Origin: Anaerolineales bacterium
GTDB taxonomy: Bacteria; Chloroflexota; Anaerolineae; Anaerolineales; Villigracilaceae
DNA length: 64,000 bases
Assembly (NCBI GenBank): GCA_015075725.1
Contig: JABTTV010000001.1
Location: 1,488,001 to 1,552,000, forward strand
Direction of reading: 5' to 3'
Part shown: piece after piece, positions 49,011-57,670 of the stretch
How the letters are laid out: each line of letters opens with the position of its first letter
Numbering within the stretch: the stretch's first letter is position 1
The notes under the pieces: model-generated
Told to the model about the DNA's origin: nothing
Databases searched by the model: none
What the model saw: only the letters and a program-made list of their open reading frames with translations
Translations under genes and position numbers: made by a program

Positions 49011-49460
49011 CTATCTTTTCCAATTCAACATCAACAAGCCCAAAAGACAGACGAGGATCCCGGCGATGTTGACCCAGGTAAGTTTGTCCCTGAAGACGAA
49101 GACCGCCACAGGGACAAGGATGAGAGAGGCGACGACATTGACCAGCACAGCCGCGATGCCCAAATTCCAACCTGAACGGTAAACGAGCAAAAAGCCGAAT
49201 TCTATGCCCACGATCGCAACCGCCAGCCCGACGCTCGCCCAATTCAATTTTATTATTTCCGAGCCAAGACCATTTTCGACCGGGAAGAAAGAAAAGGTAA
49301 AGAGAGTCGCAATGAACGCGACAGCGTATGTCACCAGCAGAGAAACGGTAAAGTTGACGTTCGCGGGCGTGCTCTTGGCGACGAAGTGATACAACGTGCT
49401 GGAGGCGATGGCGAGCGTGATCGAAAAATAAAACAGGAACATCGAACCGGTTTTTGTCAT
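49011..49460 (-). CDS. EamA/DMT-superfamily transporter, single-domain (149 aa)
   Basis: 149 residues with about five helices (FLFYFSITLAIASSTLYHF, VSLLVTYAVAFIATLFTF, VGLAVAIVGIEFGFLLVY, AAVLVNVVASLILVPVAVFVF, IAGILVCLLGLLML). It matches one half of a ten-helix EamA drug/metabolite transporter, ending in the typical LGLLMLNWK. Single-domain members work as homodimers. Substrate unknown. Three bases separate its stop from the sulfotransferase start. Confidence 0.82.
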   Translation of the reverse strand: MTKTGSMFLFYFSITLAIASSTLYHFVAKSTPANVNFTVSLLVTYAVAFIATLFTFSFFPVENGLGSEIIKLNWASVGLAVAIVGIEFGFLLVYRSGWNLGIAAVLVNVVASLILVPVAVFVFRDKLTWVNIAGILVCLLGLLMLNWKR

Positions 49461-49466
49461 TGAAAA

Positions 49467-50069
49467 TTATTTGAAATCCACCCGTTCTTCGGTGATCACG
49501 ATCTTGTGAATGAACGCCGGGTCGGTGAGACATAAAACCTTATCGCCGGATTTCGCAATGGAACCTTCGTTTCCGCCAACCCAAGCCCAGCCCCAATAAC
49601 AGCCCGTCAGCACCTTGGCAGACTCTGTTTTGTTATCGCTGATGGTAAAGGAATACGTATAGCACTCTCCCTTATCGTTGGGCGACAGCATACCGAACGC
49701 CAGGTTGACGCTGCTCCCCGATTCGTTGTAGAACTCGACGCTGGTCAGCGTGCCTTTGGGTTCGATCTGCGGAATTTGATTGCATTCGGGCGTTGGCGAT
49801 ACCGCAACCGCAATGGTTGCGGGCGGGAGCGTCGGGAGCAAAGCCAATGTGGCGGGGATGGTATTGATCGGCTGCGGGGTAAACGTCGGCGGGACGGGTG
49901 TGGATGTCGGTGCGGCCGCCGCGGTTTGGGTGACGACGAGCCACGCTTCGGCGACGGCTGTGGATGCAAGGTCTTCTGCGCTGAACTCAGGCGTGGCATC
50001 CCCGCCTCCGCAGGCAGACAGGGCGAGAATCGCTAAAATCGAAATAGCAATCAGGAATTTCTGTTTCAT
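49467..50069 (-). CDS. Lipoprotein with Thr/Pro-rich linker
   Basis: 200 residues. Signal MKQKFLIAISILAILALSAC; then STAVAEAWLVVTQTAAAAPTSTPVPPTFTPQP, the alanine/threonine-proline linker seen again and again in Anaerolineae lipoproteins (recalled). The C-terminal ~100 residues (TSVEFYNESGSSVNLAFGML, ECYTYSFTISDNKTESAKVLTGCYWGWAW) are beta-rich with cysteines that can form disulfides. Unknown function; it is exported and lipid-anchored. Confidence 0.8.
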   Translation of the reverse strand: MKQKFLIAISILAILALSACGGGDATPEFSAEDLASTAVAEAWLVVTQTAAAAPTSTPVPPTFTPQPINTIPATLALLPTLPPATIAVAVSPTPECNQIPQIEPKGTLTSVEFYNESGSSVNLAFGMLSPNDKGECYTYSFTISDNKTESAKVLTGCYWGWAWVGGNEGSIAKSGDKVLCLTDPAFIHKIVITEERVDFK

Positions 50070-50108
50070 TTGTTTCTCCAGCCCTCATTTTTACCATGAA
50101 ATATCTTT

Positions 50109-50180
50109 TAACCGCGAAGCACGCCAGGGTCGCGAAGATCGATGATTTATTCCTGGCGTTCTTCGCGCTCTTTGCGGTTG
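50109..50180. repeat. Inverted-repeat element that provides a gene's stop codon
   Basis: AACCGCGAAGCACGCCAGG and CCTGGCGTTCTTCGCGCTC ... TTTGCGGTT are the arms. The minus-strand gene at 50147-51622 runs into the element, which encodes its last residues (NRKEREERQE) and its stop at 50147-50149. Related to the element at 42384-42451. Confidence 0.75.
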
Positions 50181-51622
50181 AATCCATCAAGCACGTTCAA
50201 AATGAACTCCGCTGTGCGTTTGCCGGATGATGCGTCCGTGAACGTGATCTCACTCTCGACGAATTTCCTTCTCTCGATGGAATCGACGCCTCGATCCCGT
50301 AGGTACATGTTCAGCGCTTCCCGCAGTTGATTTTCATCCGCAGCGACTCGTCCCGCCTTCGCCTCACTGAAGCGTTTGTGCGTGGGCCAATCGCCGATCT
50401 CTTTCAGCGACAGCGAAAACTTATTCTTCTTGTTCCACCCGCCAGGGACATCGATTGTCGCGGCGATCATCGGCGTATCGTGGACAGCGGTTTCAACCAG
50501 CATCGTCGAATAGACCGTCACCACCACATCCGAGTACGCCATCATGGACGATTTCTCGTCCATATCTTCGCCGCCGTAGTAGCCGAGCGATCCACCCAAC
50601 GCCACGGGTTGGACAACATGCACGTGCGGATATTTCTTCTCCAACTCGAAAACACGCGCACGTTCTTCTGCGAAGATCTTCGGTTTGTCTTGAAAATGGC
50701 TCGGATGTAAACGGATCAACAACTGAGAAGGTTCTACCAATGCGTCCGATGAAACCAACTTTGCCAGCGCTTCGATGTTCGGGAAGTTCGGCGCAAAATG
50801 GACAAAACTGCTGGCGTATGAGATCAACTTGCGTTTTGGGTCGAGCCCGTGCAGTTTGAAATATTCGTCGCGCGGCATGAGCCATTGGCTGCGAAAATAC
50901 CCGTCATAAGAAGGGATGCCGCCGATGTTGACATGCTCAGGGTCCCAATCTGAGCCTTTGACCAGTTCATCTTTTTGCAGTTGCGACCAGCACGTAGCCC
51001 ACTGTACATCCGCGCCGGAGACGTTATACGACGATGAATTGTCCCAGCCGACGATGACGGTCATGTTCGGGGTGCCGCGCCGCGCGGATTCGCGCAGGAG
51101 ATAACGATCCATGCGCCAGCCGGGAGTCGAAGCGATGACCATGTCAGGGTGGTATCTTTCAAATAGGTCAGAATAAATTCCCGGGTTGGGGGTGAAGCGG
51201 TTTTGAATCCGCACGAGAAGTTTTCTTGCCCATGAAAAATTCCGCAGGAGGAGAATCATCAACGCGGAGGGAATCCAAACCCCCAAGCGGAATTTCCACG
51301 AGTTCTCCGCCCAGACTTCCCAGATGTGGCTGTCCATGGCTTCGGTGTTGATGCGGCGCGAACCGCCGACGCGCCGCAGATAGGCGAGCAGCCATTGAAT
51401 TCTTGGTTGAAATATCTTTCCGTATTCGTTCGCTTGTTTGAGGCGCAGACCTTCGATGGTTAATCCATGATGCGTGAAACGCGATCGAAGCTGTGCAACG
51501 ATTTCGTCGTCGGTTAATAGGATGACTTCGACGCCCGCCTCGAGCAGGGTCGATACGACATCGCTTTGCAGGAAGTAGATGATTGCCATGCCGTGATCGG
51601 CTGAGATAAAGATGCGTTTCAT
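50147..51622 (-). CDS. GT-B-like glycosyltransferase / CDP-glycerol-transferase-like protein
   Basis: 491 residues. The N-terminus MKRIFISADHGMAIIYFLQSDVVSTLLEAG and the middle DMVIASTPGWRMDRYLLRESARRG, VGWDNSS suggest a GT-B fold; the C-terminal half has LLIRLHPSHFQ, YSDVVVTVYSTMLVETAVHDTPMIAATID, the nucleotide-sugar-binding pattern of the capsule/teichoic-acid-type (CDP-glycerol or KDO) transferases. It likely works on a surface polymer. The last ten residues are repeat-derived. Near sulfotransferase and lipoprotein genes on the same strand. Confidence 0.8.
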   Translation of the reverse strand: MKRIFISADHGMAIIYFLQSDVVSTLLEAGVEVILLTDDEIVAQLRSRFTHHGLTIEGLRLKQANEYGKIFQPRIQWLLAYLRRVGGSRRINTEAMDSHIWEVWAENSWKFRLGVWIPSALMILLLRNFSWARKLLVRIQNRFTPNPGIYSDLFERYHPDMVIASTPGWRMDRYLLRESARRGTPNMTVIVGWDNSSSYNVSGADVQWATCWSQLQKDELVKGSDWDPEHVNIGGIPSYDGYFRSQWLMPRDEYFKLHGLDPKRKLISYASSFVHFAPNFPNIEALAKLVSSDALVEPSQLLIRLHPSHFQDKPKIFAEERARVFELEKKYPHVHVVQPVALGGSLGYYGGEDMDEKSSMMAYSDVVVTVYSTMLVETAVHDTPMIAATIDVPGGWNKKNKFSLSLKEIGDWPTHKRFSEAKAGRVAADENQLREALNMYLRDRGVDSIERRKFVESEITFTDASSGKRTAEFILNVLDGFNRKEREERQE

Positions 51623-51711
51623 GTCCGGTAAATTTTATCTCACCTTCGCCCCTGCCGGCGATAAACAGCCCTCCCGCAACGATTCTCTCAAAGACGACAT
51701 TGTAATAAGAG

Positions 51712-51740
51712 AAAGGACGGGCGTCTCACGCCCGTCCTTT
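51712..51740 (-). terminator. Terminator after the FAS1 lipoprotein gene
   Basis: AAAGGACGGGCGT (51712-51724), CTC, ACGCCCGTCCTTT (51728-51740): thirteen perfect pairs, with T-richness on the minus side (CCTTTCTC). Confidence 0.75.
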
Positions 51741-51771
51741 CTTCTTGCACACACAACAAAGAGGAGAGTTT

Positions 51772-52752
51772 TTATTGAGGCGGCAGGAGAACCGCGTCAA
51801 TCACATGGATCACACCGTTCGAGGCTTCAACGTCTGTGATGATGACTTGAACGGTATCGTTCAGGAAGACCTTGCCATCTTTGACGGTGATGGTAATGTC
51901 CTTGCCGAGCACGGTGGGAGCGCTGGTCAGATTGACCACGTCCGCAGCCATGACTTTGCCGGAGACCACATGGTAGGTGAGGATGTCGGTGAGTTGCTGT
52001 TTGTTCTCAGGCAGGAGCAGGCTCTCGACAGTGCCTGCAGGCAGGGCGGCAAAAGCCTCGTCGGTGGGGGCAAAGACCGTGAAGGGACCTTCCCCGCTCA
52101 ATGTCTCGACCAGACCCGCGGCCTGCACAGCGGCAACCAGGGTGGTAAAGCGGCCGTCAGCGACAGCGACATCCACAATGGTGTTGGATTCAGCGGCTTC
52201 ATCCGAGGGCAGAAGGAGGACCGCATCGATGACATGGATCACGCCGTTGGAGGTCTCGATGTCGGTGATGATGACCTTGGCTTCGTTGATGTAGACATTG
52301 CCCATATCGACCTTGATGGCGATGTCCTTGCCGAGCACGGTGGCGGCGCTTTCAAGACCGGTCACATCCGCAGCCATGACCTTGCCGGAGACGACATGGT
52401 AAAGCAGGATGTCGGTGAGCTGCTGCTTGTTTTCAGGCAGGAGCAGGCTTTCGACAGTGCCTTCAGGCAGCGCGGCGAAAGCGTCATCGGTGGGAGCAAA
52501 CACGGTGAAGGGACCTTCACCCTTGAGGGTTTCCACCAAACCGGCGGCTTCGACTGCGGCAACCAGAGTGGTGAAGCGACCATCAGCCACAGCGGTATCG
52601 ACGATATCCGCCAGTTCGGGTTCGGGGGTGGCGGTAGGTTCGGGCATGGCGGTCGGCTCGGGCGCCGGGGTGGGGGTGGCGGCGGGCGCACAGGCTGCCA
52701 GCACCATTGAGACTCCGACGAGCAGTCCGACGAACAGGGAATTGCGTTTCAT
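51772..52752 (-). CDS. Lipoprotein with two tandem fasciclin (FAS1) domains
   Basis: 326 residues. Signal [21 protein letters not shown], then a [18 protein letters not shown] linker and two FAS1 domains. Each domain has [35 protein letters not shown] (H1 motif) and [12 protein letters not shown] with [13 protein letters not shown] (H2 motif). The two domains are nearly the same at protein and DNA level with a period of 426 bases (142 codons). FAS1 proteins mediate adhesion. GGAG precedes the ATG. Confidence 0.95.
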   Translation of the reverse strand: MKRNSLFVGLLVGVSMVLAACAPAATPTPAPEPTAMPEPTATPEPELADIVDTAVADGRFTTLVAAVEAAGLVETLKGEGPFTVFAPTDDAFAALPEGTVESLLLPENKQQLTDILLYHVVSGKVMAADVTGLESAATVLGKDIAIKVDMGNVYINEAKVIITDIETSNGVIHVIDAVLLLPSDEAAESNTIVDVAVADGRFTTLVAAVQAAGLVETLSGEGPFTVFAPTDEAFAALPAGTVESLLLPENKQQLTDILTYHVVSGKVMAADVVNLTSAPTVLGKDITITVKDGKVFLNDTVQVIITDVEASNGVIHVIDAVLLPPQ

Positions 52753-53026
52753 AGCTCTTTTACTCCATTTACGAATAGATTTTTATACCATCATTTGCAA
52801 AGGTTTTGCAAATGTAATGTCGATATTGTATATATTTTGCACAGATAGTCAATGGCATCTGTACAATCTCTCATAAATCTATTATTCTTATCTTTTTTAT
52901 CCATCTCTTAATGGTTCACATTCTCAACTCATAATCCATCCGCGTGGCCAGAATTAGTTTGACCAGCAAACTAATTCACCTTACAATAGCTTGAATCGAA
53001 AAAACTATGAGGTATTATTCGCCGCT

Positions 53027-55204
53027 ATGGAATTCCTAACTTCCCCCACTCAACAATTCGACCTGCCAAAGCGCATCGGGCGCTTGGGCGAACTTGCCAC
53101 CAACCTTTGGTGGACCTGGCACCCCGAAGCGTCGCATCTATTTGGTCGGTTGGATTATGACCTGTGGGAACGCCTCGGTCATAACCCGATCCGCCTGTTG
53201 AACGAGGTCGGACGCGCACGCCTAAATCAGGTTGCCAACGACAGGGAATATCTGGAACATTACGACGAGCTGTTCAAAGGCTTCGACGCCTACTTCAGCA
53301 AAGAATCCTGGTCGCAAAAGAATCAAAAAGACCTGAAAAAACCGGTCGCATATTTCTCGATGGAATACGGCTTGCACGAAACCCTGCCAATTTACTCCGG
53401 TGGTTTGGGTGTGCTCTCCGGCGATCACCTCAAAGAAGCCTCCGACCTCGGTCTGCCATTCATTGCGGTTGGCTTCATGTATGCGCAAGGCTACTTCTCC
53501 CAGCGCATCACGGAAGACGGCTGGCAGGAAGCGGTCAACAATCCCCTCAATGTCGAGCATCTTCCCGTTTCGCTCGTCAAGAAAAGCGGCAAGCCCGTCA
53601 CCATCTCGTTCGACCTCCCCGATAGAAGACTCACCGCCCAAATTTGGGAAGTCCGTGTTGGGCGCGTACCCCTCTATTTGCTTGACTCCAACGTCGAAGG
53701 CAACGACGACTATGACCGCCTGCTCACTGCCCGCCTCTACTGGTCTGACCTTGACCGCCGTGTCATGCAGGAAGTCCTCCTGGGAATTGGCGGAGTCCGC
53801 GCGCTAAGAGCACTGGGATACGAGCCGGCTGTCTGGCACATGAACGAAGGCCATGCCTCTTTCCTGACCCTTGAGCGGATTCGCGAACTCGTGGCCGGGG
53901 GCTTCGCCTTTGCCGATGCCGCCGAAAAGACGCGCCCACAGAATATCTTCACGACCCATACCCCCGTCCCCGCCGGGAATGATGAATTCCCGCTCTGGCT
54001 CATAGACAAGTATCTTGCAAACTATTGGGGCGAACTCGGCCTGACGCGCGAACAATTCGTGGAGGTTGCCAAACAGCAGCACCCCCACGGCGAGACTTAC
54101 TCCATGCCGGTGCTGGCGCTCAAGCTTTCCGGCAGTTCGAACGGGGTCTCCGAATTGCACGGCGAAGTCTCGCGCGATATGTGGAAGTTTCTCTGGAGCG
54201 ACCGCGACGTGAAGGATGTGCCCATTCAGCATGTCACGAACGGAGTCCACACCCGCAACTGGCTGGCGCGCCGCATGAGCATCCTGCTCGAAAAATATCT
54301 CGGCGCGGATTGGTATGATAACCTCGACGATCGCAGGTTGATTGAAAAGATCGACCAGATCCCTGATAAGGAATTGTGGGAAGTTCATCTCCACCTCAAG
54401 CGCAAGATGGCGTTTTATCTTACCGAGCGCGTCCGAGACCGCTGGACTCACGGAGGATTTCATCCTGTCCAAGTCATTGCCTCGGGAGTGCTCATCAATC
54501 CGTATGCATTGACCATCGGTTTCGCGCGCCGCTTCGCCACCTACAAACGCGCCAGTCTCATTCTCTCGGATGTGGAACGTCTGCTCGAGCTCATCAACCG
54601 TCCGAACCATCCCGTGCAGATCATCTTTGCTGGCAAGGCGCATCCCGCCGATGACCCCGGCAAGAAGTTGATCCAGCAGGTTTATCGCACGGTCAAGAAA
54701 GCCGAGACCGGCGGCCGCATCGTCTTCATCGAAGATTACGATATGAATCTTGCCCGCTATCTCGTCCAGGGCGTGGACGTGTGGATGAACACCCCGCGCC
54801 GTCCGTATGAAGCCAGCGGGACTTCAGGCATGAAAGCCGCCATCAACGGCGTGCCCAACTTTTCCATTCTCGACGGCTGGTGGCGCGAAGCATACAATGG
54901 CAGGAACGGCTGGGCTATCGGCGAGGAAAAGGAATATGAATCCACTGAGGCGCAGGATGCCGCCGATGCTGAAAGCCTGTACAGCACGCTCGAACATCAG
55001 ATCATCCCGAAATTCTACGACCGCGACCCCAAGGAAAGATCGAGCGCGTGGATCGCCTTTATGAAAAGTTCGATGAAAACGGTCATCCCGCAGTTCTCCA
55101 CGCGCCGAATGGTCAAGGAATATGTGGAGAAATTCTATCTTCCGGCGCTCGCAGGGGAGGCGCATGAAGCGCCCGATTATCAAGGATTGAAAAATGCTGC
55201 CTGA
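53027..55204 (+). CDS. Alpha-glucan phosphorylase (GT35, bacterial short type)
   Basis: 725 residues from ATG 53027. AYFSMEYGLHETLPIYSGGLGVLSGDHLKEASDLG is the family's N-terminal signature, VWHMNEGHASF and TTHTPVPAGNDEF mark the substrate site, and ASGTSGMKAAINGVPNFSILDGWW holds the PLP lysine (K603). This is the TIGR02094-type glucan phosphorylase, which releases glucose-1-phosphate from alpha-1,4-glucans. It pairs functionally with the amylosucrase and the sugar-kinase at the left end of the window. TATTAT 53013-53018 lies eight bases before the ATG; a start twelve codons earlier is less likely. Confidence 0.95.
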   Translation: MEFLTSPTQQFDLPKRIGRLGELATNLWWTWHPEASHLFGRLDYDLWERLGHNPIRLLNEVGRARLNQVANDREYLEHYDELFKGFDAYFSKESWSQKNQKDLKKPVAYFSMEYGLHETLPIYSGGLGVLSGDHLKEASDLGLPFIAVGFMYAQGYFSQRITEDGWQEAVNNPLNVEHLPVSLVKKSGKPVTISFDLPDRRLTAQIWEVRVGRVPLYLLDSNVEGNDDYDRLLTARLYWSDLDRRVMQEVLLGIGGVRALRALGYEPAVWHMNEGHASFLTLERIRELVAGGFAFADAAEKTRPQNIFTTHTPVPAGNDEFPLWLIDKYLANYWGELGLTREQFVEVAKQQHPHGETYSMPVLALKLSGSSNGVSELHGEVSRDMWKFLWSDRDVKDVPIQHVTNGVHTRNWLARRMSILLEKYLGADWYDNLDDRRLIEKIDQIPDKELWEVHLHLKRKMAFYLTERVRDRWTHGGFHPVQVIASGVLINPYALTIGFARRFATYKRASLILSDVERLLELINRPNHPVQIIFAGKAHPADDPGKKLIQQVYRTVKKAETGGRIVFIEDYDMNLARYLVQGVDVWMNTPRRPYEASGTSGMKAAINGVPNFSILDGWWREAYNGRNGWAIGEEKEYESTEAQDAADAESLYSTLEHQIIPKFYDRDPKERSSAWIAFMKSSMKTVIPQFSTRRMVKEYVEKFYLPALAGEAHEAPDYQGLKNAA

Positions 55205-55538
55205 AATAACCGTAACACAACTCGGTGAAAAGCTTAAATCGGATGAAACGTTCATCCTGCTCGACGTGCGCGAACTGCCGGAGTTGGGTCAGGCAAGGAT
55301 CGAAGACCCCAGGCTCGAGGTCATGCCCACGAGCCGGCTGGCTTCCGAAGGACCGACTGTGTTGTCCGAGTCGGTTCAGTCGGGCGAAATCCCTGTTTAC
55401 ATCATATGTCACCACGGCAACCGCAGCGTGCAGGTCGCGATGTGGCTGATAAAGCAGGGATACAAAAATATCTTCAATGTGCGCGGCGGGATCGACGAGT
55501 ACGCAAAAAAGGTGGACCAATCCGTCGGTTTCTACTAA
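55194..55538 (+). CDS. Rhodanese-like single-domain protein
   Basis: 114 residues. ITVTQLGEKLKSDETFILLDVRELPEL and YIICHHGNRSVQVAMWLIKQGYKNIFNVRGGIDEY form a rhodanese domain with the catalytic cysteine in ICHHGNRS. The start overlaps the end of the glucan phosphorylase gene by eleven bases, so they are translationally coupled. Sulfur-transfer or arsenate-reductase-like chemistry is possible; the reason for coupling to a glycogen-type enzyme is unclear. Confidence 0.9.
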   Translation: MLPEITVTQLGEKLKSDETFILLDVRELPELGQARIEDPRLEVMPTSRLASEGPTVLSESVQSGEIPVYIICHHGNRSVQVAMWLIKQGYKNIFNVRGGIDEYAKKVDQSVGFY

Positions 55539-55546
55539 AACATTGC

Positions 55547-55569
55547 AGGTCACGCTTCAAGCGTGACCT
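55547..55569 (+). terminator. Hairpin after rhodanese gene
   Basis: AGGTCACGCTT (55547-55557), C, AAGCGTGACCT (55559-55569): perfect stem; ACTTTATTAAC follows, weakly T-rich. Likely ends the phosphorylase/rhodanese transcript. Confidence 0.7.
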
Positions 55570-55586
55570 ACTTTATTAACCAGACT

Positions 55587-55656
55587 GCCGCCCTTTCGGG
55601 CGGCAATCGTGGGGCGCTGTGGCTTCCTTCTTACTTGAGGAGGGATGCCACAGCGC
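55587..55656. other. Two hairpins framing the 3' end of the small transcript
   Basis: GCCGCCC/GGGCGGC (55587-55593, 55598-55604) and GCGCTGTGGC/GCCACAGCGC (55614-55623, 55647-55656), the second with a 23-base loop that contains TCCTTC and ACTTGAGGAGGG on the plus strand. In minus-strand reading the loop carries CCCTCCTCAAG, complementary to the GAGGAGG of the small gene's own ribosome site, so pairing between the two is possible. Confidence 0.6.
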
Positions 55657-55687
55657 TGGGTTTGTTACTACTATCCATGTTAGACAT
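55631..55687 (-). CDS. 18-residue peptide gene with full promoter and strong ribosome site
   Basis: ATG 55687 to TAA 55631 encodes a peptide of 18 residues (MSNMDSSNKPSAVASLLK). The ribosome site AAAGGAGGAGGTG directly before the ATG matches the end of 16S rRNA over about ten bases, much stronger than for other genes in this window. A TTGACA-N17-CATACT promoter lies 54-90 bases upstream, and hairpins follow. The peptide is polar with an amphipathic end. Nothing similar is recognised; it may be a regulatory leader, a small-protein gene, or part of a dual-function RNA. Confidence 0.55.
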   Translation of the reverse strand: MSNMDSSNKPSAVASLLK

Positions 55688-55747
55688 CACCTCCTCCTTT
55701 CATAAGGATGGCGAATTCAATTTGTTTGCCCCGTCTGCGATGGCGAA

Positions 55748-55776
55748 AGTATGCCCCAATTCAAAATGGATGTCAA
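55748..55776 (-). promoter_or_regulatory. Promoter of the small peptide gene
   Basis: On the minus strand TTGACA (55776-55771), a 17-base spacer and CATACT (55753-55748). The predicted start site is near 55741, about 54 bases before the ATG at 55687. The rest of the gap up to 55986 shows no other gene. Confidence 0.6.
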
Positions 55777-55986
55777 TAGCCCGATTTTGGATTCTCACAA
55801 ATTTGTAATTCAGCCGCATTCAGCAGAAAACGGGCTCTCCAGTCCGCTTTCAAGGCGCAATTTTGCAAAGAGGGATATTATTTTCAAAGTTCTGATACCT
55901 TTTGAGAGTTTCCGCAAGCCCCGCAGGACTATGCTTTGAAAAACCCTTTAAGACCCTTGTGGCAAAACAACGCATCAGGAGCGCCC

Positions 55987-57582
55987 ATGAAAACCAACCC
56001 CAACAAACTTTGGATTCTCGTTCTCATCCTCGGCTGGCTGTTCGATTTTCTTTTTTGGAAGAACGCCCCCGGGATAAACTTCGCCATCTTTTGGACGGCC
56101 TGTCTCATTGGCGGGTTCTTCCTGCTTCTTGGTGAAGGACTGCGTCCGCATCGCACCACCCTTTTTCTGATTCCGCTCTTCGGCTTTTTCGCCGTTGTGA
56201 CCTTCATCCGCGCCGAGCCGATGACGACCTTTCTCGCCTATACCTTTACGATGTTCACGCTGACAATCTTCGCCGTCACATACCTTGGCGGCCGTTGGAT
56301 CCAATACACTTTTGCCGATTTCGTGACCAGAATGCTATCGCTGGTGGGAAGCATCCTGCTCCGACCCATTGGGTTTGCCGCTGAAGCTCGTAAAGTCCGG
56401 TCTGAAGCGGGCGTTCAACCCTCCAAATACAATTTCATGCCCATCCTGCGCGGATTGATCATTGCCGTTCCCATCGTGATGATCTTCGCCTCCCTGCTCG
56501 CCTCTGCGGATGTTGTTTTCAACCAACGGTTGGAGGATTTCATCGAAGCTTTCAGACTCGAGAACCTGCCTGAATACATCTTCCGCATGATCTATATCCT
56601 CATCATCGGATATGCGCTTGCGGGGATTTTCCTTCATGCATCGACCGAATCGAAGGACGAGAAACTGACCGGCGGGGAAAAGCCGGTCGTCCCGCCGTTT
56701 CTTGGCTTCATCGAATCCTCGATCGTGCTTGGCAGTGTTGTCGCCCTCTTCGCAGCTTTTGTCGTCATTCAATTCCAATACTTCTTCGGCGGCGAGACAA
56801 ACATCAACGTGGAAGGTTACACCTACGCCGAATATGCCCGCAAAGGTTTTGGCGAACTCGTTGCTGTGGCGTTCTTCGCCCTGATGATGCTGCTGACCTT
56901 GAGCGGCGTGACCAAACGCGAGACCGAAAGCCAGCGCAAAATCTATTCCGGTCTTGGCATCGCGCTCGTCGTCCTCCTGCTTGTCATGCTTGTTTCTGCG
57001 TATCAACGGTTGAATCTCTACGAAGCGGCGTACGGTTTTTCGCGCCTGCGCACCTACACCCACGTATTCCTGATCTGGATCGGATTATTACTAATCACGA
57101 CCATCGGCCTTGAGATCCTTCGCAAGGAGCGGATGTTCGCTTTCGCCATGCTCATCGCTTCATTTGGATTCGCCGCCTCCCTTCCCATCCTAAATGTAGA
57201 CGCCTTCATCGTGGATCAAAACATCAGGCGCGAACTGAACGGGACCGCCGTCGAGGATTTGGATTCCCCGTATTTCACCCAACTCTCCGACGACGCCATC
57301 CCTCCCCTTGTCAAAGCGCTTCAGACTCCATCCCTGCCTGATTCTGTCCATGAGAAAGTGACCGCCGCCCTGGCTTGTATCCGCCATCAACGAGACCTGC
57401 GACAGAATGATCGTGAATACTCGTGGCAAGCCTTCCATTTCTCCCGCATCAACGCGGACCGCGCTCTCGAGTCCGTCAAATCTGAAATGGATGCCATCGT
57501 GATCGACGCTTCAGAATATCCCACCAAAGCTGTCATGCCCGGCGGCAGGGAATACTACTGTTCGCCGTATTATTACGATTAG
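55987..57582 (+). CDS. DUF4173-family polytopic membrane protein
   Basis: 531 residues with about ten helices (LWILVLILGWLFDFLFW, GLIIAVPIVMIFASLLASADVVF, MIYILIIGYALAGIF, LGSVVALFAAFVVIQFQYFFGG and others). ADVVFNQRLEDFIE and GETNINVEGYTYAEYARKGFGELVAVA are recognisable DUF4173/DUF4153-type segments. A C-terminal cytoplasmic or extracytoplasmic part holds NADRALESVKSEMDAI and ends with YYCSPYYYD. Function unknown. The frame is open 17 codons further upstream, but AGGAG before ATG 55987 sets the start. A strong terminator follows. Confidence 0.8.
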   Translation: MKTNPNKLWILVLILGWLFDFLFWKNAPGINFAIFWTACLIGGFFLLLGEGLRPHRTTLFLIPLFGFFAVVTFIRAEPMTTFLAYTFTMFTLTIFAVTYLGGRWIQYTFADFVTRMLSLVGSILLRPIGFAAEARKVRSEAGVQPSKYNFMPILRGLIIAVPIVMIFASLLASADVVFNQRLEDFIEAFRLENLPEYIFRMIYILIIGYALAGIFLHASTESKDEKLTGGEKPVVPPFLGFIESSIVLGSVVALFAAFVVIQFQYFFGGETNINVEGYTYAEYARKGFGELVAVAFFALMMLLTLSGVTKRETESQRKIYSGLGIALVVLLLVMLVSAYQRLNLYEAAYGFSRLRTYTHVFLIWIGLLLITTIGLEILRKERMFAFAMLIASFGFAASLPILNVDAFIVDQNIRRELNGTAVEDLDSPYFTQLSDDAIPPLVKALQTPSLPDSVHEKVTAALACIRHQRDLRQNDREYSWQAFHFSRINADRALESVKSEMDAIVIDASEYPTKAVMPGGREYYCSPYYYD

Positions 57583-57599
57583 CAAATATTTCCTGACTC

Positions 57600-57636
57600 A
57601 AAACGCCGCGGAACTTGACTTATTCCGCGGCGTTTT
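57600..57636. terminator. Terminator after the DUF4173 gene
   Basis: AAAACGCCGCGGAA (57600-57613) and TTCCGCGGCGTTTT (57623-57636) pair perfectly over 14 bases with T's following, also usable by the convergent panE end. Confidence 0.85.
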
Positions 57637-57670
57637 ATTACTTCTCGATTCGTTCTTTACGCATCACGCA

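Noticed and set aside
51745..52710. 321-codon plus-strand frame with internal repeats
   Set aside because: The repeat is only the mirror of the two FAS1 domains on the other strand; Gly/Asp-rich shadow composition.
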